DNA from: Nitrosospira sp.
GTDB taxonomy: Bacteria; Pseudomonadota; Gammaproteobacteria; Burkholderiales; Nitrosomonadaceae
Direction: 5' to 3'
Assembly: GCA_013821425.1 (NCBI GenBank)
Contig: JACDGV010000011.1
Location: forward strand, 30,342-94,341
Length of the DNA: 64,000 bases
Part shown: positions 44,348-53,576 of the stretch, piece after piece
Numbering within the stretch: the stretch's first letter is position 1
Layout: each line of letters starts with the position of its first letter
Notes under the pieces: model-generated
Databases searched by the model: none
Told to the model about the DNA's origin: nothing
Seen by the model: only the letters and a program-made list of their open reading frames with translations
Made by a program: the position numbers and the translations under genes

Positions 44348-45132
44348 TTTCAATTCCCAGTCCCTGGAACTTCAAGTCCTGGTATCACCGCCGGGTTCTC
44401 AAGAACGAACCGATTGCCGACGATCTGTGGCAACGCGCAATAACGCGTCTGCGATTTATGCAAGGCCTGAGTGCCGCCGAGCATGACCGGTTACGTGAAT
44501 ATGTGACGCTGTTCCTACATGCCAAGCAGGTAAGTGGTGCGCACGGCCTGACTGTCACCGATGAAATGCACGTACTGATCGCAGCCCAGGCTTGCATCCT
44601 GATTCTGAACCTCGACCTCGATTATTATGAAGGCTGGGTCGAAATTATTGTGTACCCGGGCGAATTCGTTCGTGATTACGAGTACGTGGATGAAGATGGG
44701 GTGGCACACCATGCGAGGGAATCGGTGTCTGGTGAGTCCTGGCTGGGCGGCCCGGTGATTCTTTCTTGGGAGGATGTCGAGGCTGCTGGGATCGGGGCCG
44801 GCTATAATGTGGTGATACACGAATTTGCGCATAAGCTCGACATGCTGAACGGCGATGCCAACGGCTTTCCTCCCCTGCACCCGGATATGAGTCGCCAGGA
44901 ATGGAGCGAAGTATTCAGTAGAGCCTATGCCGATTTTTGTACGAGGGTTGATGCAGATGAGGCTGTTCCAGTGGACTCGTATGCCGCCGAGAATCCGGCC
45001 GAATTCTTCGCGGTAATGACGGAGGCATTTTTCGAGACGCCCCTTGCGGTTCAAACGCATTATTCGGCGGTGTATAACCAGCTGACCCTGTTTTACCGCC
45101 AGGATCCGGTGCAACGGTGGAGTGAATCGTGA
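44347..45132 (+). CDS. mtfA: MtfA-like zinc peptidase with a probable AUU start
   Basis: A DUF980/MtfA peptidase; in E. coli MtfA binds the glucose repressor Mlc. The zinc motif HEFAHKLDML is present, followed by the downstream Glu region (AENPAEFFAVMTEAFFE). From the first ATG (44458) the protein would be only 224 residues and lack the start of the family. In the same frame, upstream sequence reads ISIPSPWNFKSWYHRRVL, then EPIADDLWQRAITRLRFM, as expected for an MtfA N-terminus. No ATG or GTG is available there, but an ATT at 44347 is set six bases after a GGGAGG site, overlapping the rmuC TGA. It would give 261 residues, the usual length. I annotate that start, which is an inference. glk follows by ATGA-type overlap. 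Confidence 0.8.
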   Translation: MSIPSPWNFKSWYHRRVLKNEPIADDLWQRAITRLRFMQGLSAAEHDRLREYVTLFLHAKQVSGAHGLTVTDEMHVLIAAQACILILNLDLDYYEGWVEIIVYPGEFVRDYEYVDEDGVAHHARESVSGESWLGGPVILSWEDVEAAGIGAGYNVVIHEFAHKLDMLNGDANGFPPLHPDMSRQEWSEVFSRAYADFCTRVDADEAVPVDSYAAENPAEFFAVMTEAFFETPLAVQTHYSAVYNQLTLFYRQDPVQRWSES

Positions 45133-46133
45133 CACGTTACATCATCAGTGGCGATATTGGTGGCACTAAAACCCTGCTGCAAGCAGCCAGGCTGAACGAG
45201 GACGGGGCGCAGGTGCTTTGCGAACGCCGTTATGATAGCCGCGAGTATCCAAGTTTTTCCGATGTGCTGGGAGATTTCCTAAATACTGCGTCGGTGCCTG
45301 GCATGGATTCCATTCCCGCGAGCGCTTGTTTTGCAGTGGCGGGGCCAGTCGCCAAACAGCGCGCGACTCTTACCAATTTGCCCTGGCTGATGGATGGGGC
45401 GGCGCTTGCCAGAGAATTTTCCATCCCCGCTGTTAAACTCATCAATGATTTCGAAGCCGTGGCTTTGAGCGTTGAAGTGCTGCCCGCAGCCGACCTGGTA
45501 GAGTTGCAGGCAGGGAAGCCTTATGCGAGAGAGATGCGGGTGGCCCTTGGCGCGGGCACAGGCATGGGTGTGGCGTGGCTCACATGGCAAGGCCGCTACA
45601 TACCGTTGCCCACAGAGGCGGGACATATGGATTTTGCTCCCGCGGATGATTTACAGGCACGGCTACTCCAGTATTTACGAAGGAAATTTGGGCATGTATC
45701 GGTCGAGAGGACGTTGTCAGGGCCGGGATTGACAAATATTTACAACTTCCTTATGGTTGAGTCAGAGAGTGCCGCGCGGCCTGCGCAGGCTCTATTGGAA
45801 GAAAATGAGGCTCCGAAAGTGACTGATCTCGCCTTTAACCAGAAGCATTCTATCGCGCTGAAAGCGATGGATTTATTTGTCGAGATTTACGGTGCTTATG
45901 CCGGCAATCTGGCGCTGGCAGGGATGTGCCGCAGCGGCGTGTATGTGGCGGGCGGTATTGCGCCCAAAATCGTCTCCAAGTTGCGAGAAGGGGGATTTAT
46001 GAAAGCATTCCGTGAAAAAGGACGTTTTTCCGCCTTGATGGAGGAGATTCCCGTGCATGTGGTAATGAATTCGAAATCCGGGCTGCTAGGAGCGGCGAGT
46101 GAGGCGCAGCGGATGCTGATCAAAAATGACTGA
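45129..46133 (+). CDS. glk: Glucokinase
   Basis: A 334-residue bacterial glucokinase of the Glk type that phosphorylates glucose to glucose-6-phosphate. ATP-binding DIGGTKT occurs at about 9-15, the catalytic region LINDFEAVA at about 103, ALGAGTGMGVAWL for phosphate binding and TEAGHMDFAP (with the HxE-like glucose-contact residues) near 160. The C-terminus has GVYVAGGIAPKI. GTG start overlapping the mtfA stop suggests coupling; a pairing of mtfA with glk is fitting as MtfA affects sugar regulation in enterics. Confidence 0.93.
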   Translation: MTRYIISGDIGGTKTLLQAARLNEDGAQVLCERRYDSREYPSFSDVLGDFLNTASVPGMDSIPASACFAVAGPVAKQRATLTNLPWLMDGAALAREFSIPAVKLINDFEAVALSVEVLPAADLVELQAGKPYAREMRVALGAGTGMGVAWLTWQGRYIPLPTEAGHMDFAPADDLQARLLQYLRRKFGHVSVERTLSGPGLTNIYNFLMVESESAARPAQALLEENEAPKVTDLAFNQKHSIALKAMDLFVEIYGAYAGNLALAGMCRSGVYVAGGIAPKIVSKLREGGFMKAFREKGRFSALMEEIPVHVVMNSKSGLLGAASEAQRMLIKND

Positions 46134-46352
46134 ATTGCCGCTACGCTATATTGACGGTCGCGCTTTGTTAACACTTCTATTGATCCCCCGCGCAAATGGT
46201 GCAAACAGTAAAAAGTTGTACCGGCGGAAGCCTGTAGTTGGCCGCGTGCAAAGCGGCTGCGGTTGTTTTGGGCTGAGTTTCGATTAAGCCCGGAATGGCG
46301 AAGTTCATCTAGAATTTCCCGATAAACAGTCGATTTCATTGAACGTCAGAAT

Positions 46353-46997
46353 ATGAGTAAGGCATTTACCAGGGAAGCCGAGCCGGATACCAATCCTGGC
46401 GAAGAAGAAATGGCCGCGCCCTTCCCGCCTTTACCTTCCGGCAGCAAAAACTATATAACTCCCGGAGGCTATAAACGGTTAATGGACGAGTTCCAGTGGC
46501 TGATGAATAAGGAGCGCCCGCAGGTGACCGCCACAGTTGCGTGGGCCGCCGCGAATGGGGACCGTTCCGAGAACGCCGATTATATTTACGGCAAGAAGCG
46601 TATGCGCGAAATCGACCGGCGGATCCGTTTTCTGACGAAGCGGCTCGACATGGCAGAAGTGGTGGACCCGGCTGGGCCCAGGGAGGATGAAACACGGATT
46701 TTCTTTGGCGCTACTGTTACGTTCGTCAACGGGAAAGGAAAGGAGAAAACGGTCTCCATCGTGGGCGTCGATGAAATCGACACCTCCAGGGGCTATATCA
46801 GCTGGGTTTCGCCGATGGCGAGAGCGTTAATGAAGGCGCGTGAAGGCGATGTGGTAACGCTGCATGCGCCGGGTGGAACTGAAGAGCTGGAAATCCTCGA
46901 AGTCAAATATCAGGCAATCCCGATGGGACCATTCGGGGAAGCGGATGATGCAGGAACAGGGACAGGGATTACGGGGACAAATAACCCGAGCGGCTAA
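46353..46997 (+). CDS. greB: Transcription elongation factor GreB
   Basis: A 214-residue GreB. The coiled-coil tip carries the conserved acidic pair in GDRSENADYIYGKKRMREID, and the GreB-type YITPGGYKRLMDEFQWLMNK begins the N-terminal domain. The C-terminal FKBP-like domain has ATVTFVNGKGKEKTVSIVG and GYISWVSPMARALMKAREGD. It lengthens the usual GreB by about 25 residues at the N-terminus and has a Gly/Thr-rich tail. It rescues backtracked RNA polymerase. Confidence 0.93.
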   Translation: MSKAFTREAEPDTNPGEEEMAAPFPPLPSGSKNYITPGGYKRLMDEFQWLMNKERPQVTATVAWAAANGDRSENADYIYGKKRMREIDRRIRFLTKRLDMAEVVDPAGPREDETRIFFGATVTFVNGKGKEKTVSIVGVDEIDTSRGYISWVSPMARALMKAREGDVVTLHAPGGTEELEILEVKYQAIPMGPFGEADDAGTGTGITGTNNPSG

Positions 46998-47821
46998 TGA
47001 AATCGAAATCCATTGCCTCTCGCGAAAATCCGTTCTTCAAGCAACTCATCAAACTGAAAAACTCGGTGCGGCAACGTAGGGTGGCCGGGCAGACGCTGCT
47101 TGATGGCCCTCATCTGATCAGTGCTTATCAGCTTGCGCTGGGTCCACCGAGGAGCCTGATCATGAGCGAGGCCAGTTGGGGGATAGCGGAAATAAAAGAT
47201 CTGCTAGGCCAAATTAAAACTGAAAAAGGGCCGGATGTGGTTGTGCTGAGCGACGCTCTGTTTCGCCAAATTTCTCCAGTCCAGACGCCGACGGGCGTCA
47301 TGGCGTTAATCGATATCCCTTCATCCGGAATCATTCCCCTGCAAGAAGGTATGGAGAATGACGCCTTTTACGTATTGCTCGAAGCCATACAAGACCCGGG
47401 AAACCTCGGTTCGATACTCCGGTCCGCCGCCGCTGCGGGGGCAAGCGATGTGTATCTGTCAGATGGTTGTGCCGATGCCTGGTCGCCGAAGACCGTGCGC
47501 GCAGGGATGGGCGCGCATTTTCTGATTCGGATACATGAACAATCCGACCTTGCTGAAGTGGGTCGGAAGTTCGGGGGGAAAGTGATCGCCACCTCTTCCG
47601 ACGCGAAAAAAAGTCTTTATGGGACACGATTGAGCGGACCGGTTGCGTTCGTATTTGGCAACGAAGGGATGGGCCTGTCGGAGCGGGTCCTGCAAGCCAC
47701 CGGTGAGCAAATCCGCATCCCGATGTCCGGCGGAACGGAATCATTGAACGTGGCGGCTGCCGCGGCGGTGTGTTTTTTTGAGAGGGCGCGGCAGATTAAA
47801 CTGGCGGCGGGAAACACTTAG
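46997..47821 (+). CDS. TrmH/SpoU-family RNA methyltransferase
   Basis: A 274-residue 2'-O-ribose methyltransferase of the SPOUT class. The N-terminus (IASRENPFFKQLIKLKNSVR) is the substrate-binding L30e-like part, then the knot motifs: QDPGNLGSILRSAAAAGASD (motif 1), FVFGNEGMGLSERVLQ (motif 2) and IPMSGGTESLNVAAAAAVCF (motif 3). The target is an rRNA or tRNA not set by sequence alone. It starts at the last base of the greB stop. Its own stop codon TAG (47819-47821) lies in the 4-bp target site duplicated by the downstream element. Confidence 0.92.
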   Translation: MKSKSIASRENPFFKQLIKLKNSVRQRRVAGQTLLDGPHLISAYQLALGPPRSLIMSEASWGIAEIKDLLGQIKTEKGPDVVVLSDALFRQISPVQTPTGVMALIDIPSSGIIPLQEGMENDAFYVLLEAIQDPGNLGSILRSAAAAGASDVYLSDGCADAWSPKTVRAGMGAHFLIRIHEQSDLAEVGRKFGGKVIATSSDAKKSLYGTRLSGPVAFVFGNEGMGLSERVLQATGEQIRIPMSGGTESLNVAAAAAVCFFERARQIKLAAGNT

Positions 47822-48282
47822 GGAAGCCCTGAACAAGTCCCACGCGGGCGCGACGCAGGCGCCCAAGGAGACGCAAAAGCGGTCAAGCATCCCCGCCGCT
47901 GCCCGATCCCCGCTTCGCAGGGCCCCTCGTGCCACGCTCTGGGGCGTCCCTTCGCTAGGAGACTGACAAAGCAGACCGCCCGCAAAGCCCCGTCCCTTCG
48001 GGTTGCGGGAGAATCGCGCGCGACCACGAAGGGCGGAGCAGTGCCTTCCGCAGGAAGATGCGACCCCCAGCGGGATGCAGGCGCCCCAAGGGCTATGGAC
48101 GCGGCCGGGCATCCCCGCCGCTGCCCGTTCCCCGCTACGCGGGACCCCTCGGGCAACGCTTTGGGGCGCCACTGCGTTGCACTCCTTGGTATCGTAGACC
48201 AAGCTACGGCCTGTGTCGTGCGCCTTGTGAGCATCCCGATTTACCGGCAACGCGCTCCGCGGAGGACTTGTTCAGGGCTTCC
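47822..48282. mobile_element. MITE-like non-autonomous element with 19-bp inverted repeats
   Basis: 461 bases. The ends are perfect inverted repeats, GGAAGCCCTGAACAAGTCC (47822-47840) and its complement (48264-48282), flanked by the same four bases TTAG on both sides (47818-47821 and 48283-48286), a target site duplication. The inside codes for no credible protein and is very GC-rich. It contains two related copies of a segment of about 65 bases, at 47887-47950 and 48109-48174, each starting GCATCCCCGCCGCTGCCCG. All open frames in it are repeat-derived. A related solo end lies at 41868-41884. Confidence 0.88.
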
Positions 48283-48318
48283 TTAGTTCTGGACCAGGTG
48301 GCCTGCTGCCAGTGCCTC

Positions 48319-49350
48319 CTAATTTGCGCCCCCCAACTGATTCAGCCAATTTTCCAGTCCCTGGGCGTTCAGCCCGACATCAAGATCCAACAGGTTGCGA
48401 ATCTCTTCCTCCGGCAATTTGCAGCCGTGTGCGATTATCCGGTTTAACAACAACTCCCCCAGTTTCTCTACCAACGCATCATGCCTATCGGGGTTGTCGC
48501 GCAGCTTCTTGGCGATAGTAACATGGTCATCTATCAGCTCATGCATCTGGGCGGCATGATGTGGCAAGTTGCCGATGCGGCCATAATGCGTGAGAAAAGC
48601 ACACGAAGGGCCATAACTCATGAGCCGGTCCAGCGAGGCATGGGCTGCGACGGGATCGAACTGAACCGGGGTGGTGGTCGGAAACACGAATTCCAAGCCG
48701 TCCACGTCGAATTCCCGGTAGGAAACACCGAACGTGTCGCCGGTAAAAAAAGAACGGTTTCGTTCGTCAAAGATGCAATAGTGATGGCGCGCATGACCTG
48801 CCGTGTCGAGGAAAAGTAATGACCTGCCGTTGAAATCCAGGCGGAATCCATCGGGTGCCTCGATAATGCGGTTCGCATCCACTGGATGGATGACCCCATA
48901 CATGCGTTTGAATTCCACTTCGCCGTAAACCGTCATTGCGCTTGCGATGAGTTTGCCAGGATCGGCCATATGCCGTGCGCCACGGGGGTGTACCACCAGT
49001 TTCGCATTGGGAAGACGACGCATGAATTCTCCCGCTCCGCCTGCATGGTCAAGATGTATATGTGTAACAAACACATAAACAACCTCTTCGGGCGCAATAT
49101 CCTTTGTTCGCAACGCCTCCAGCACGCCGGCGACGGAAGATGAGGTCCCTGTGTCCACCAGGGCCGCCTTGCCGCCTTCAACGATCAGGTGAATCGCAGC
49201 AAGCCCCGCGCGGAGATACCCTGCATCGATAGCGCTGGTACCGCCATCGTAATCCGTGATCCGATGCGGGATGCATGGGTCCGCGAGCGCTCCCTCGTGG
49301 CAAGACAAGTCTTGATCCACAGGAAGTTTCCCCGTATTACGCAATTGCAT
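48319..49350 (-). CDS. Metallo-beta-lactamase-fold hydrolase
   Basis: A 343-residue protein with the zinc-binding [18 protein letters not shown] motif and further metal ligands in [20 protein letters not shown] and [10 protein letters not shown]. It belongs to the broad MBL-fold hydrolase group (glyoxalase II-like, quorum-lactonase-like and others), whose substrate cannot be told from sequence. The start overlaps the end of acs by 14 bases, so the two are co-transcribed. GTG at 49320 is an alternative start. Confidence 0.88.
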   Translation of the reverse strand: MQLRNTGKLPVDQDLSCHEGALADPCIPHRITDYDGGTSAIDAGYLRAGLAAIHLIVEGGKAALVDTGTSSSVAGVLEALRTKDIAPEEVVYVFVTHIHLDHAGGAGEFMRRLPNAKLVVHPRGARHMADPGKLIASAMTVYGEVEFKRMYGVIHPVDANRIIEAPDGFRLDFNGRSLLFLDTAGHARHHYCIFDERNRSFFTGDTFGVSYREFDVDGLEFVFPTTTPVQFDPVAAHASLDRLMSYGPSCAFLTHYGRIGNLPHHAAQMHELIDDHVTIAKKLRDNPDRHDALVEKLGELLLNRIIAHGCKLPEEEIRNLLDLDVGLNAQGLENWLNQLGGAN

Positions 49351-51304
49351 CCTTCAGTTGCTCAAGTATCGCGGGATTTTCCAGCGTAGAGATGTCCTGG
49401 GTTATTTCTTCACCCCGGGCCAGGGTGCGTAGCAGGCGGCGCATGATTTTGCCGGAACGGGTTTTTGGCAGATTGTCGCCGAAGCGGATTTCGTCGGGCT
49501 TCGCAATAGGGCCAATTTCCTTGGCTACCCAGTTACGCAATTCGGTCGCGATACTATGGGCGGTCTCACCCTCGGGCCGAGTACCTTTCAGCACCACGAA
49601 CGCGACAATTGCTTCCGTTTTGATTTCATCAGGTTTGCCCACCACGGCCGCTTCCGCTACCAGCGGATTTGCGACCAGTGCAGATTCGATTTCCATGGTT
49701 CCCAACCGATGGCCGGACACATTCAGCACGTCGTCGATGCGCCCCATGATCCAGAAATACCCATCCGAGTCGCGATTGGCCGAATCCCCGGCCAGATAGT
49801 ATTTTCCACCCAGGTCCTTCGGAAAATACGTTTTCTTGAACCGCTCCGGATCGCCCCAGAGTGTTCGCGCCTGGGACGGGAACGGGCGTTTGATAACAAG
49901 AAATCCGCCCTTGCCATCGGGCACGTCGTGTCCCGCTTCATCCACGATTGCCGCGCTGATGCCCGGCAGGGGCAAAGTGCAGGAACCCGGCTTGAGCGGC
50001 ACGGCACCCGGTGAGGGTGCGATCATGTGACAGCCGGTTTCGGTCTGCCACCAAGTATCCACGACGGGGCAGCGGGACTGGCCGACGACCGTGTAATACC
50101 ACATCCATGCTTCCGGGTTGATTGGTTCTCCCACCGAACCAAGCAGGCGCAATGAGGAAAGATCATATTTTCCCGGGAGGGCGGGCCCAAGCTTGATAAG
50201 TGACCGGATCGCGGTAGGCGCGGTGTAAAAAGTGGTAACTTTATGGTCCTGGATCATCTTCCAGAAGCGGCCCGCGTCGGGATAGGTCGGAACCCCTTCG
50301 AATATGACTTGGGTAGCACCGATTGCCAATGGGCCATACGTGACATAGCTGTGCCCCGTTACCCAGCCCACATCAGCTGTACACCAGAAAACGTCGCTGG
50401 GCTTGTAATCGAAAATCCATTTCATGCTGATAATGGTGCCCAGCAGGTAACCCGCGGAAGAGTGTTGCACGCCTTTCGGCTTACCGGTGGAACCAGACGT
50501 GTAGAGCGTGAACAGCGGCTGTTCGGCATTGACCCATGCGGGTTCGCAAGTATCATCCTGATTGCGGGTTAGCTCGTGCCACCAGACATCACGGGAAAGG
50601 TCAAACGAGACGTTGCCGCCGCCGCGTTGGTAAACGACCACCGATTGCACGGAATCGACGCCTCCCATCGAAATCGCTTCGTCCACCGCGGCTTTCAGAT
50701 GAATGCATTTGCCCCCGCGATGTAGTTCATCGGCGGTGATCACCGCCACCGCGCCGGCGTCAACAATGCGTTCATGCAGGCTTCTGGCCGAGAAGCCGCC
50801 GAACACGACCGAATGAGTGGCACCAATGCGGGCGCAGGCTTGCATTGCCACCACGGCTTCAATGCTCATTGGCATATAGATAATGACACGGTCGCCTTTT
50901 TTTATACGGAGCGACTTTAATCCATTAGCCAGCCGACAAACACGGTGATGAAGATCGCGATAGGTACAACGGGTGACCTTGCCGTCATCCGCCTCGAATA
51001 TGATCGCGATTTTATCCGGCTGAGTGGCAAGGTGGCGGTCGAGGCAGTTATACGAAACGTTCAGCTCGCCATCGTCAAACCACTTGAAGAAGGGATGATC
51101 ACTTTCATCAAGTACTCTGGTGAATGGTTTGCGCCACATGATATGCTCTCGCGCCAGTTTGCCCCAGAAGGCGGGCAGGTCTTTATCGGCCTCGTCACAG
51201 AGGGCGTGGTAGCTTTTCATGCCGGACAGATTAGCCTGGTTTACAAATCCCGCGGCGGGCGGGAACACACGGGTTTCATGCAAAATAGATTTAAACGTGG
51301 ACAC
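49337..51304 (-). CDS. acs: Acetyl-CoA synthetase (AMP-forming acyl-CoA ligase)
   Basis: A 655-residue acyl-CoA ligase of the acetyl/propionyl class. Core motifs are [20 protein letters not shown] (phosphate loop), [30 protein letters not shown] and [20 protein letters not shown], with the regulatory Lys in [13 protein letters not shown] near residue 615, which protein acetylases modify in related enzymes. GTG start with GGAGG seven bases upstream. It feeds acetate or propionate to central metabolism. The subclass (acetate or propionate) is not settled by sequence reading alone. Confidence 0.92.
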   Translation of the reverse strand: MSTFKSILHETRVFPPAAGFVNQANLSGMKSYHALCDEADKDLPAFWGKLAREHIMWRKPFTRVLDESDHPFFKWFDDGELNVSYNCLDRHLATQPDKIAIIFEADDGKVTRCTYRDLHHRVCRLANGLKSLRIKKGDRVIIYMPMSIEAVVAMQACARIGATHSVVFGGFSARSLHERIVDAGAVAVITADELHRGGKCIHLKAAVDEAISMGGVDSVQSVVVYQRGGGNVSFDLSRDVWWHELTRNQDDTCEPAWVNAEQPLFTLYTSGSTGKPKGVQHSSAGYLLGTIISMKWIFDYKPSDVFWCTADVGWVTGHSYVTYGPLAIGATQVIFEGVPTYPDAGRFWKMIQDHKVTTFYTAPTAIRSLIKLGPALPGKYDLSSLRLLGSVGEPINPEAWMWYYTVVGQSRCPVVDTWWQTETGCHMIAPSPGAVPLKPGSCTLPLPGISAAIVDEAGHDVPDGKGGFLVIKRPFPSQARTLWGDPERFKKTYFPKDLGGKYYLAGDSANRDSDGYFWIMGRIDDVLNVSGHRLGTMEIESALVANPLVAEAAVVGKPDEIKTEAIVAFVVLKGTRPEGETAHSIATELRNWVAKEIGPIAKPDEIRFGDNLPKTRSGKIMRRLLRTLARGEEITQDISTLENPAILEQLKDAIA

Positions 51305-51534
51305 GCCGCGCCTCCGGTGAATTTTTTCCCAAACGTTAAATTATAACATCTGGGAGTGAAATGAAGGTTGCTTCCCGTCAGTTTCCCATCAGACAAGGGG
51401 GAAACTTTGATTGCATCGTCATACTCTAATAATTCCACGGTACATGTCTGGCAACCGGGCCCTGGCCTGGGGAACAAGCGAGCGGGAAGAGGCGGTGTCA
51501 ACAGTGCTCCGGGAGACAACCACTGATGATCTAT

Positions 51535-51562
51535 TTCATTAATTATAAATTTTTGCTAAAAT
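51535..51562 (+). promoter_or_regulatory. Probable sigma-70 promoter of rimP-nusA-infB
   Basis: Extended -10 TGCTAAAAT (hexamer TAAAAT at 51557-51562) with a weak -35 TTCATT at 51535-51540, 16 bases apart. It lies in the divergent gap between acs and rimP, the expected location for the rimP operon promoter. Confidence 0.55.
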
Positions 51563-51575
51563 GCCGCTCTAAATA

Positions 51576-51599
51576 TGGGCGCTTTTCAGCCCATTTTTT
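51576..51599 (+). terminator. Leader terminator-like hairpin upstream of rimP
   Basis: TGGGC (51576-51580) pairs with GCCCA (51589-51593) across an eight-base loop and is followed by six T residues. It lies 15 bases before the rimP start, downstream of the probable promoter, and could be an attenuator. Stem length is short, so strength is doubtful. Confidence 0.5.
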
Positions 51600-51614
51600 G
51601 TTTGTATCGGTGCC

Positions 51615-52043
51615 ATGGAACTATATGAATTGCTCGAATCGACCTTGGCTGGACTGGGTTATGAGCTGGTTGACCTGGAGCGGTCGGGGCGCGGGAAGTT
51701 ACTGCGGCTGTTCATTGACAAACCCGGCGGGGTCAATGTAGATGATTGCGTAGCGGTCAGCAACCATCTGAGCCGTTTGCTGGTTGTTGAGAATATTGAT
51801 TATGATCGGCTGGAAGTGTCATCGCCCGGCTTGGACAGGCCCCTAAAAAAAGCCTCTGACTTTGTCCGTTTCACGGGAGAGTCGGTTAAACTGAAGTTGC
51901 GCGTGGCGTTGCAGGGGCAACGGAATTTTATCGGAATTCTGCGCGAAGTGAAGGATGGAGTATTAAAACTGGAAGTGGACGGAAAAATGCTTGATCTTGA
52001 GCTGAGTAATCTCGAGAAGGCCCGTCTGGTTCCAAAATTGTAA
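51615..52043 (+). CDS. rimP: Ribosome maturation factor RimP
   Basis: A 142-residue RimP needed for 30S subunit maturation. The start [20 protein letters not shown] and the segment [20 protein letters not shown] are the family signature, and the C-terminal SH3-like domain ends [15 protein letters not shown]. First gene of the classical rimP-nusA-infB-rbfA-truB order. Confidence 0.96.
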   Translation: MELYELLESTLAGLGYELVDLERSGRGKLLRLFIDKPGGVNVDDCVAVSNHLSRLLVVENIDYDRLEVSSPGLDRPLKKASDFVRFTGESVKLKLRVALQGQRNFIGILREVKDGVLKLEVDGKMLDLELSNLEKARLVPKL

Positions 52044-52071
52044 CAATCCGAGAAATTGGGGTGGAGGGAAC

Positions 52072-53559
52072 ATGACCCGCGAGGTTTTGCTATTGGTGGA
52101 TGCGCTGGCGCGCGAAAAGAATGTCGACAAGGACATTGTTTTTGTCGCACTCGAACTGGCGTTGGCATCCGCTACAAAGAAGCGTTTTCACGAGGACGCT
52201 GATGTGCGCGTGTCGATTGACCACGAGACGGGCGACCATCAGTCGCTACGGCGCTGGCAGGTGGTGGCCGACGATGCCGTGGAGGATCGCGCCCGCCAAA
52301 TACCGTTGAGCGAGGCATTGCACCGTGATCCCGAAGTCGAGCTGGACGAATTTATCGAGGAGGTGCTGGAGCCGATAGAGTTTGGAAGGATCGGCGCCCA
52401 GGCGGCCAAGCAGGTGATATTCCAGAAGATACGCGACGCTGAACGCGAGCAGATACTGAACGATTTTCTCGAGCGCAAGGAATTCACGGTTACCGGGACC
52501 ATCAAACGCATGGAGCGCGGCAATGCGATTATTGAATCCGGCAGGGTCGAAGCGGCTTTGCCTCGTGACCAGATGATCCCCAAGGAGAACTTGAGGGTCG
52601 GGGACCGCGTGCGGGCTTATGTATACAAGATAGACCGGTCCGCGCGCGGACCGCAGTTAATGCTGTCACGGATCGTACCGGAGTTTCTGGTAAAACTGTT
52701 CGAACTGGAAGTACCGGAGATCGAGGAGGGCTTGCTGGAGATCAAGATGGCGGCGCGGGACCCAGGCTCGCGCGCCAAGATTGCAGTGAAATCCAACGAT
52801 CCACGCGTTGATCCGATCGGCACATGTGTAGGTATGCGTGGCTCCCGGGTGCAGGCTGTAACAGGCGAGCTGGCCGGAGAAAGAGTCGACATCATTCTGT
52901 GGTCAGACGATCCCGCGACCTTTGTGATTAACGCCCTCGCGCCGGCGGAAATCAGCAGCATCCTGGTGGATGAGGAAAAACACAGCATGGATATCGTGGT
53001 GGATGAGGACAACCTCGCGCAGGCTATCGGGCGCGGAGGACAGAACGTAAGGCTTGCCTCGGAGCTAACTGGCTGGGAGCTCAATATCATGACAATGGAA
53101 GAGTCGCAGGCAAAAAATGAGGAAGAATTTTCCGTTCTGCGTCAGCTCTTCATGCAAAAACTCGATGTGGATGAGGAAGTGGCGGATATACTTGTGCAGG
53201 AAGGTTTTTCTACCCTGGAAGAAGTCGCTTACGTACCACTTAACGAAATGCTGGAAATTGAGGCGTTTGACGAGCAGACCGTCAACGAGCTTCGTGCCCG
53301 CGCCCGCAACGCCCTTCTGACCGAGGCAATCGTCAGCGAGGAAAAGTTGGAGCATATAGCGGAAGACTTGCTTTCGCTGGAGGGTATGGACAGCCAGACT
53401 GCGCGCGAATTGGCCGCCAAGGGAGTGAACACGCAAGAGGATCTTGCCGATCTGGCTGTGGATGATCTGGTTGAAATGGTCGAGATGGATATCGAACGCG
53501 CCAGGCAATTGATCATGGCAGCGCGCGCGCCGTGGTTTGCGGCGGCGGATAGGGCATAG
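52072..53559 (+). CDS. nusA: Transcription termination/antitermination factor NusA
   Basis: A 495-residue NusA: N-terminal RNA-polymerase-binding domain ([20 protein letters not shown]), S1 domain ([19 protein letters not shown]), two KH domains ([20 protein letters not shown] and [20 protein letters not shown]) and the two acidic C-terminal repeats ([20 protein letters not shown] and [20 protein letters not shown]). Length is that of the proteobacterial long form, able to contact the alpha subunit. Confidence 0.96.
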   Translation: MTREVLLLVDALAREKNVDKDIVFVALELALASATKKRFHEDADVRVSIDHETGDHQSLRRWQVVADDAVEDRARQIPLSEALHRDPEVELDEFIEEVLEPIEFGRIGAQAAKQVIFQKIRDAEREQILNDFLERKEFTVTGTIKRMERGNAIIESGRVEAALPRDQMIPKENLRVGDRVRAYVYKIDRSARGPQLMLSRIVPEFLVKLFELEVPEIEEGLLEIKMAARDPGSRAKIAVKSNDPRVDPIGTCVGMRGSRVQAVTGELAGERVDIILWSDDPATFVINALAPAEISSILVDEEKHSMDIVVDEDNLAQAIGRGGQNVRLASELTGWELNIMTMEESQAKNEEEFSVLRQLFMQKLDVDEEVADILVQEGFSTLEEVAYVPLNEMLEIEAFDEQTVNELRARARNALLTEAIVSEEKLEHIAEDLLSLEGMDSQTARELAAKGVNTQEDLADLAVDDLVEMVEMDIERARQLIMAARAPWFAAADRA

Positions 53560-53576
53560 GTTTATAAAGGTTATCA

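Noticed and set aside
47822..48282. Several open frames on both strands within the small element
   Set aside because: They arise from the high GC content and the internal repeats. Residue composition is Arg/Ala/Pro-rich without any domain pattern, and the strands conflict.
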